The notes under the pieces are model-generated. The model was not told the DNA's origin. It saw only the letters and a program-made list of their open reading frames with translations, and did not search any database. This document shows, in pieces, positions 5,970-7,471 of a stretch of 7,471 nt of DNA. A program made the position numbers and the translations under genes. The stretch is from Oscillospiraceae bacterium (GTDB taxonomy: Bacteria; Bacillota; Clostridia; Oscillospirales; Oscillospiraceae), in contig JAISKY010000043.1 in NCBI GenBank assembly GCA_031260745.1, positions 1-7,471 of the forward strand. Reading direction: 5' to 3'. Within the stretch, counting starts at the first letter, position 1. Each line of letters opens with the position of its first letter.

Positions 5970-7471
5970 AAAAAGCGTCACACTGCCGGGTTTTATTTCG
6001 GCTTTGTTTCTTACGTGGGGCATTACAAGCTCTCTGCTGAAACTTTATTCCGTGGAGATGTCTTTTGTCGTCACGTTTATGCTTTCTCTGTTAGTTCTGT
6101 TGGCTTTAGCCGCGGTCTTTTATAACGCGGTAACAATAATTACGGTTTCCGCGTCTATTGTTGTGCTTTTGGTTATTTACGCGTTTCATTTTAACGCCGT
6201 CAACGATTATTTGGCAGTAGGATTTACTCTGATTGCCGATACAATCACATTCAATGCCGATATTACGGACAACGGCAGATTTTTATTCGCGGCGCTATTC
6301 TGCGTAATCGCGGCAATACCCTCAATCTTACTATTTGGACGGCTTCGCGGAGCGCTTATACTCGGATTAGTTTCCGGTGGGTTATTCTTTCTGGAGTTAC
6401 AGCTTGGCGCGAAAAACATTTACCCGGAGCTTTGCGCCGCCGCAAGCGCGGTAATCAGCGTAAGCGCCGGTTCGTTCGCGCGTAAACTGAATCCCGGCGG
6501 AAAATCAAAATCCGGCGTCGCGTTGAGAGTTCTGCCGTTAGCGTTAGCGGCGACAATATGCGTTACTCTGATAACGCCGGTTAACGCTGACTTTATGCAC
6601 AATATGGCGGTTGAGATTTTCGTTGACGACTACGTAGACCTTTTCAGTCTGAACACGGGTTTTAACCGTTCGCGGACAGTTTTCAGCCTTAGCGATTACG
6701 GCTACGGCGAAGCTCAACTCGGCGGTCCGGTATCTCTAAGTGGAAATGAAGTTTACTCCGTCCGGTCCTCGTCGCCCGCGTTGCTTAGGGTGTCAACTAA
6801 AGACACCTATACCGGATATTCGTGGGAGAGCTTGCGGGACAAAGCTCAATTCCGTTTCGATTCGCCGCTTTCCGATGATATTCGAGCCGCGACATTCAAC
6901 GAGGGTTTGCCCGCCTACAACGTCGAGGGTATGGATAAGCTCTTTTCAAAGGACATAAATACGACCGTAACTATACTCGTACCGGAACGACGCTCGGAGC
7001 TTCTTAACTCAGGACGTCCGTACGGCTTTTCAGGCGGCAATATCACAAATTTCATACCGTATTTTGATACTGACGGCGAGGTATTCTCGAAACGCACTCT
7101 GTATCAGGGACTAAGTTACGCGGTTAATGAAAAGTTGCTTAATTTTACAAGCGCCGGATTCGCGACGGCTATACAGGCTTATGAAGCGGCGGTACAAGCC
7201 GACAAAGAAGCGGGGTTTACTCCTGACCCGGAATACGCGGAGATGCTGCGCCGCTATACGAGTTTGCCGGACGGTATTCCGTCGGGGGTTTACGATTTTG
7301 CCGCGTTAACCGACGGTATTGATTCGCCGTATCTCAAAATGCTTGATTTGAGGGAACGCGTGTCGCGTCAGTCAACGTACACGCTAACGCCGTCGTACGT
7401 ACCGGAGGGACGCGAGTTTGTCAGTTGGTTCCTCGAAACGCGCGAGGGCTACTGTACCTATTACGCGACCG
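5962..7471 (+). CDS. Membrane-anchored transglutaminase-like protein (TgpA-type), 3' end outside window
   Basis: The frame is open from GTG 5962 to the window end (503 whole codons, no stop). GAGGAGG (5946-5952) lies 9 nt before GTG, and the gene overlaps the DUF58 gene by 8 nt. The N-terminal part is strongly hydrophobic, with about seven transmembrane helices at roughly residues 9-29, 34-53, 57-76, 106-125, 128-147, 155-173 and 189-207. An extracellular region of nearly 290 residues follows. The window ends in a transglutaminase core: REGYCTYYAT has the G-x-C-x-Y/F-x-A-T pattern with C498 as the expected nucleophile; the His and Asp of the triad would lie beyond the edge. This architecture and the MoxR-DUF58 neighbours match TgpA-like proteins, thought to act on peptide or cell-wall substrates outside the membrane. 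Substrate and reaction (cross-linking, hydrolysis) are unknown. The pre-catalytic region is longer than in the Pseudomonas type as I recall it. Because it starts with GTG and lacks a stop, a simple ORF scan would miss it. Confidence 0.9.
   Translation, partial: MLKKSVTLPGFISALFLTWGITSSLLKLYSVEMSFVVTFMLSLLVLLALAAVFYNAVTIITVSASIVVLLVIYAFHFNAVNDYLAVGFTLIADTITFNADITDNGRFLFAALFCVIAAIPSILLFGRLRGALILGLVSGGLFFLELQLGAKNIYPELCAAASAVISVSAGSFARKLNPGGKSKSGVALRVLPLALAATICVTLITPVNADFMHNMAVEIFVDDYVDLFSLNTGFNRSRTVFSLSDYGYGEAQLGGPVSLSGNEVYSVRSSSPALLRVSTKDTYTGYSWESLRDKAQFRFDSPLSDDIRAATFNEGLPAYNVEGMDKLFSKDINTTVTILVPERRSELLNSGRPYGFSGGNITNFIPYFDTDGEVFSKRTLYQGLSYAVNEKLLNFTSAGFATAIQAYEAAVQADKEAGFTPDPEYAEMLRRYTSLPDGIPSGVYDFAALTDGIDSPYLKMLDLRERVSRQSTYTLTPSYVPEGREFVSWFLETREGYCTYYAT

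Noticed and set aside
6740..6958. Plus-strand open frame of 72 codons inside the transglutaminase gene
   Set aside because: It is out of frame with the long GTG-started coding region, whose frame is open throughout and has membrane helices and a catalytic motif.

Overview
The window looks like chromosomal DNA from an anaerobic, probably Gram-positive (Clostridia-like) bacterium. The evidence is a single-chain pyruvate:ferredoxin oxidoreductase, a large lipoprotein solute-binding protein of the LplA type, strong purine-rich ribosome binding sites, a consensus sigma-A promoter and a base composition near 50% G+C with many NCG codons. All genes are on the + strand. No mobile element, tRNA, rRNA or CRISPR array was seen.

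Layout: (1) 2-1168 is the C-terminal third of pyruvate:ferredoxin oxidoreductase, closed by a strong intrinsic terminator (1181-1219). (2) An AT-rich spacer carries a perfect TTGACA-17-TATAAT promoter that drives one gene, a 596-residue secreted lipoprotein of the ABC sugar-binding type (1378-3168). No permease genes lie beside it, and it ends at a long hairpin (3196-3231). Its linker-coding region holds three consecutive inverted repeats. (3) A second promoter (3317-3345, extended -10) starts an operon that runs off the window: a small DUF2500-like membrane protein (3383-3760), a MoxR-family AAA+ ATPase (3764-4720), a DUF58 membrane protein (4722-5969) and a membrane-anchored transglutaminase-like protein (5962 to the end, cut just after its catalytic Cys).

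The MoxR-DUF58-transglutaminase set is a widespread cell-envelope module of poorly known function. The ATPase is thought to act as a chaperone-like remodeler on the DUF58 partner, and the transglutaminase-like protein acts outside the membrane. Spacings of 3 nt, 1 nt and an 8-nt overlap imply tight co-translation. The last start site lies in a perfect hairpin that masks its ribosome binding site, which suggests obligate translational coupling.

Across the whole window I found no GATC and no CATG by eye, although GAT, ATC and ATG are common. This is a genome-scale signal that no gene here explains.
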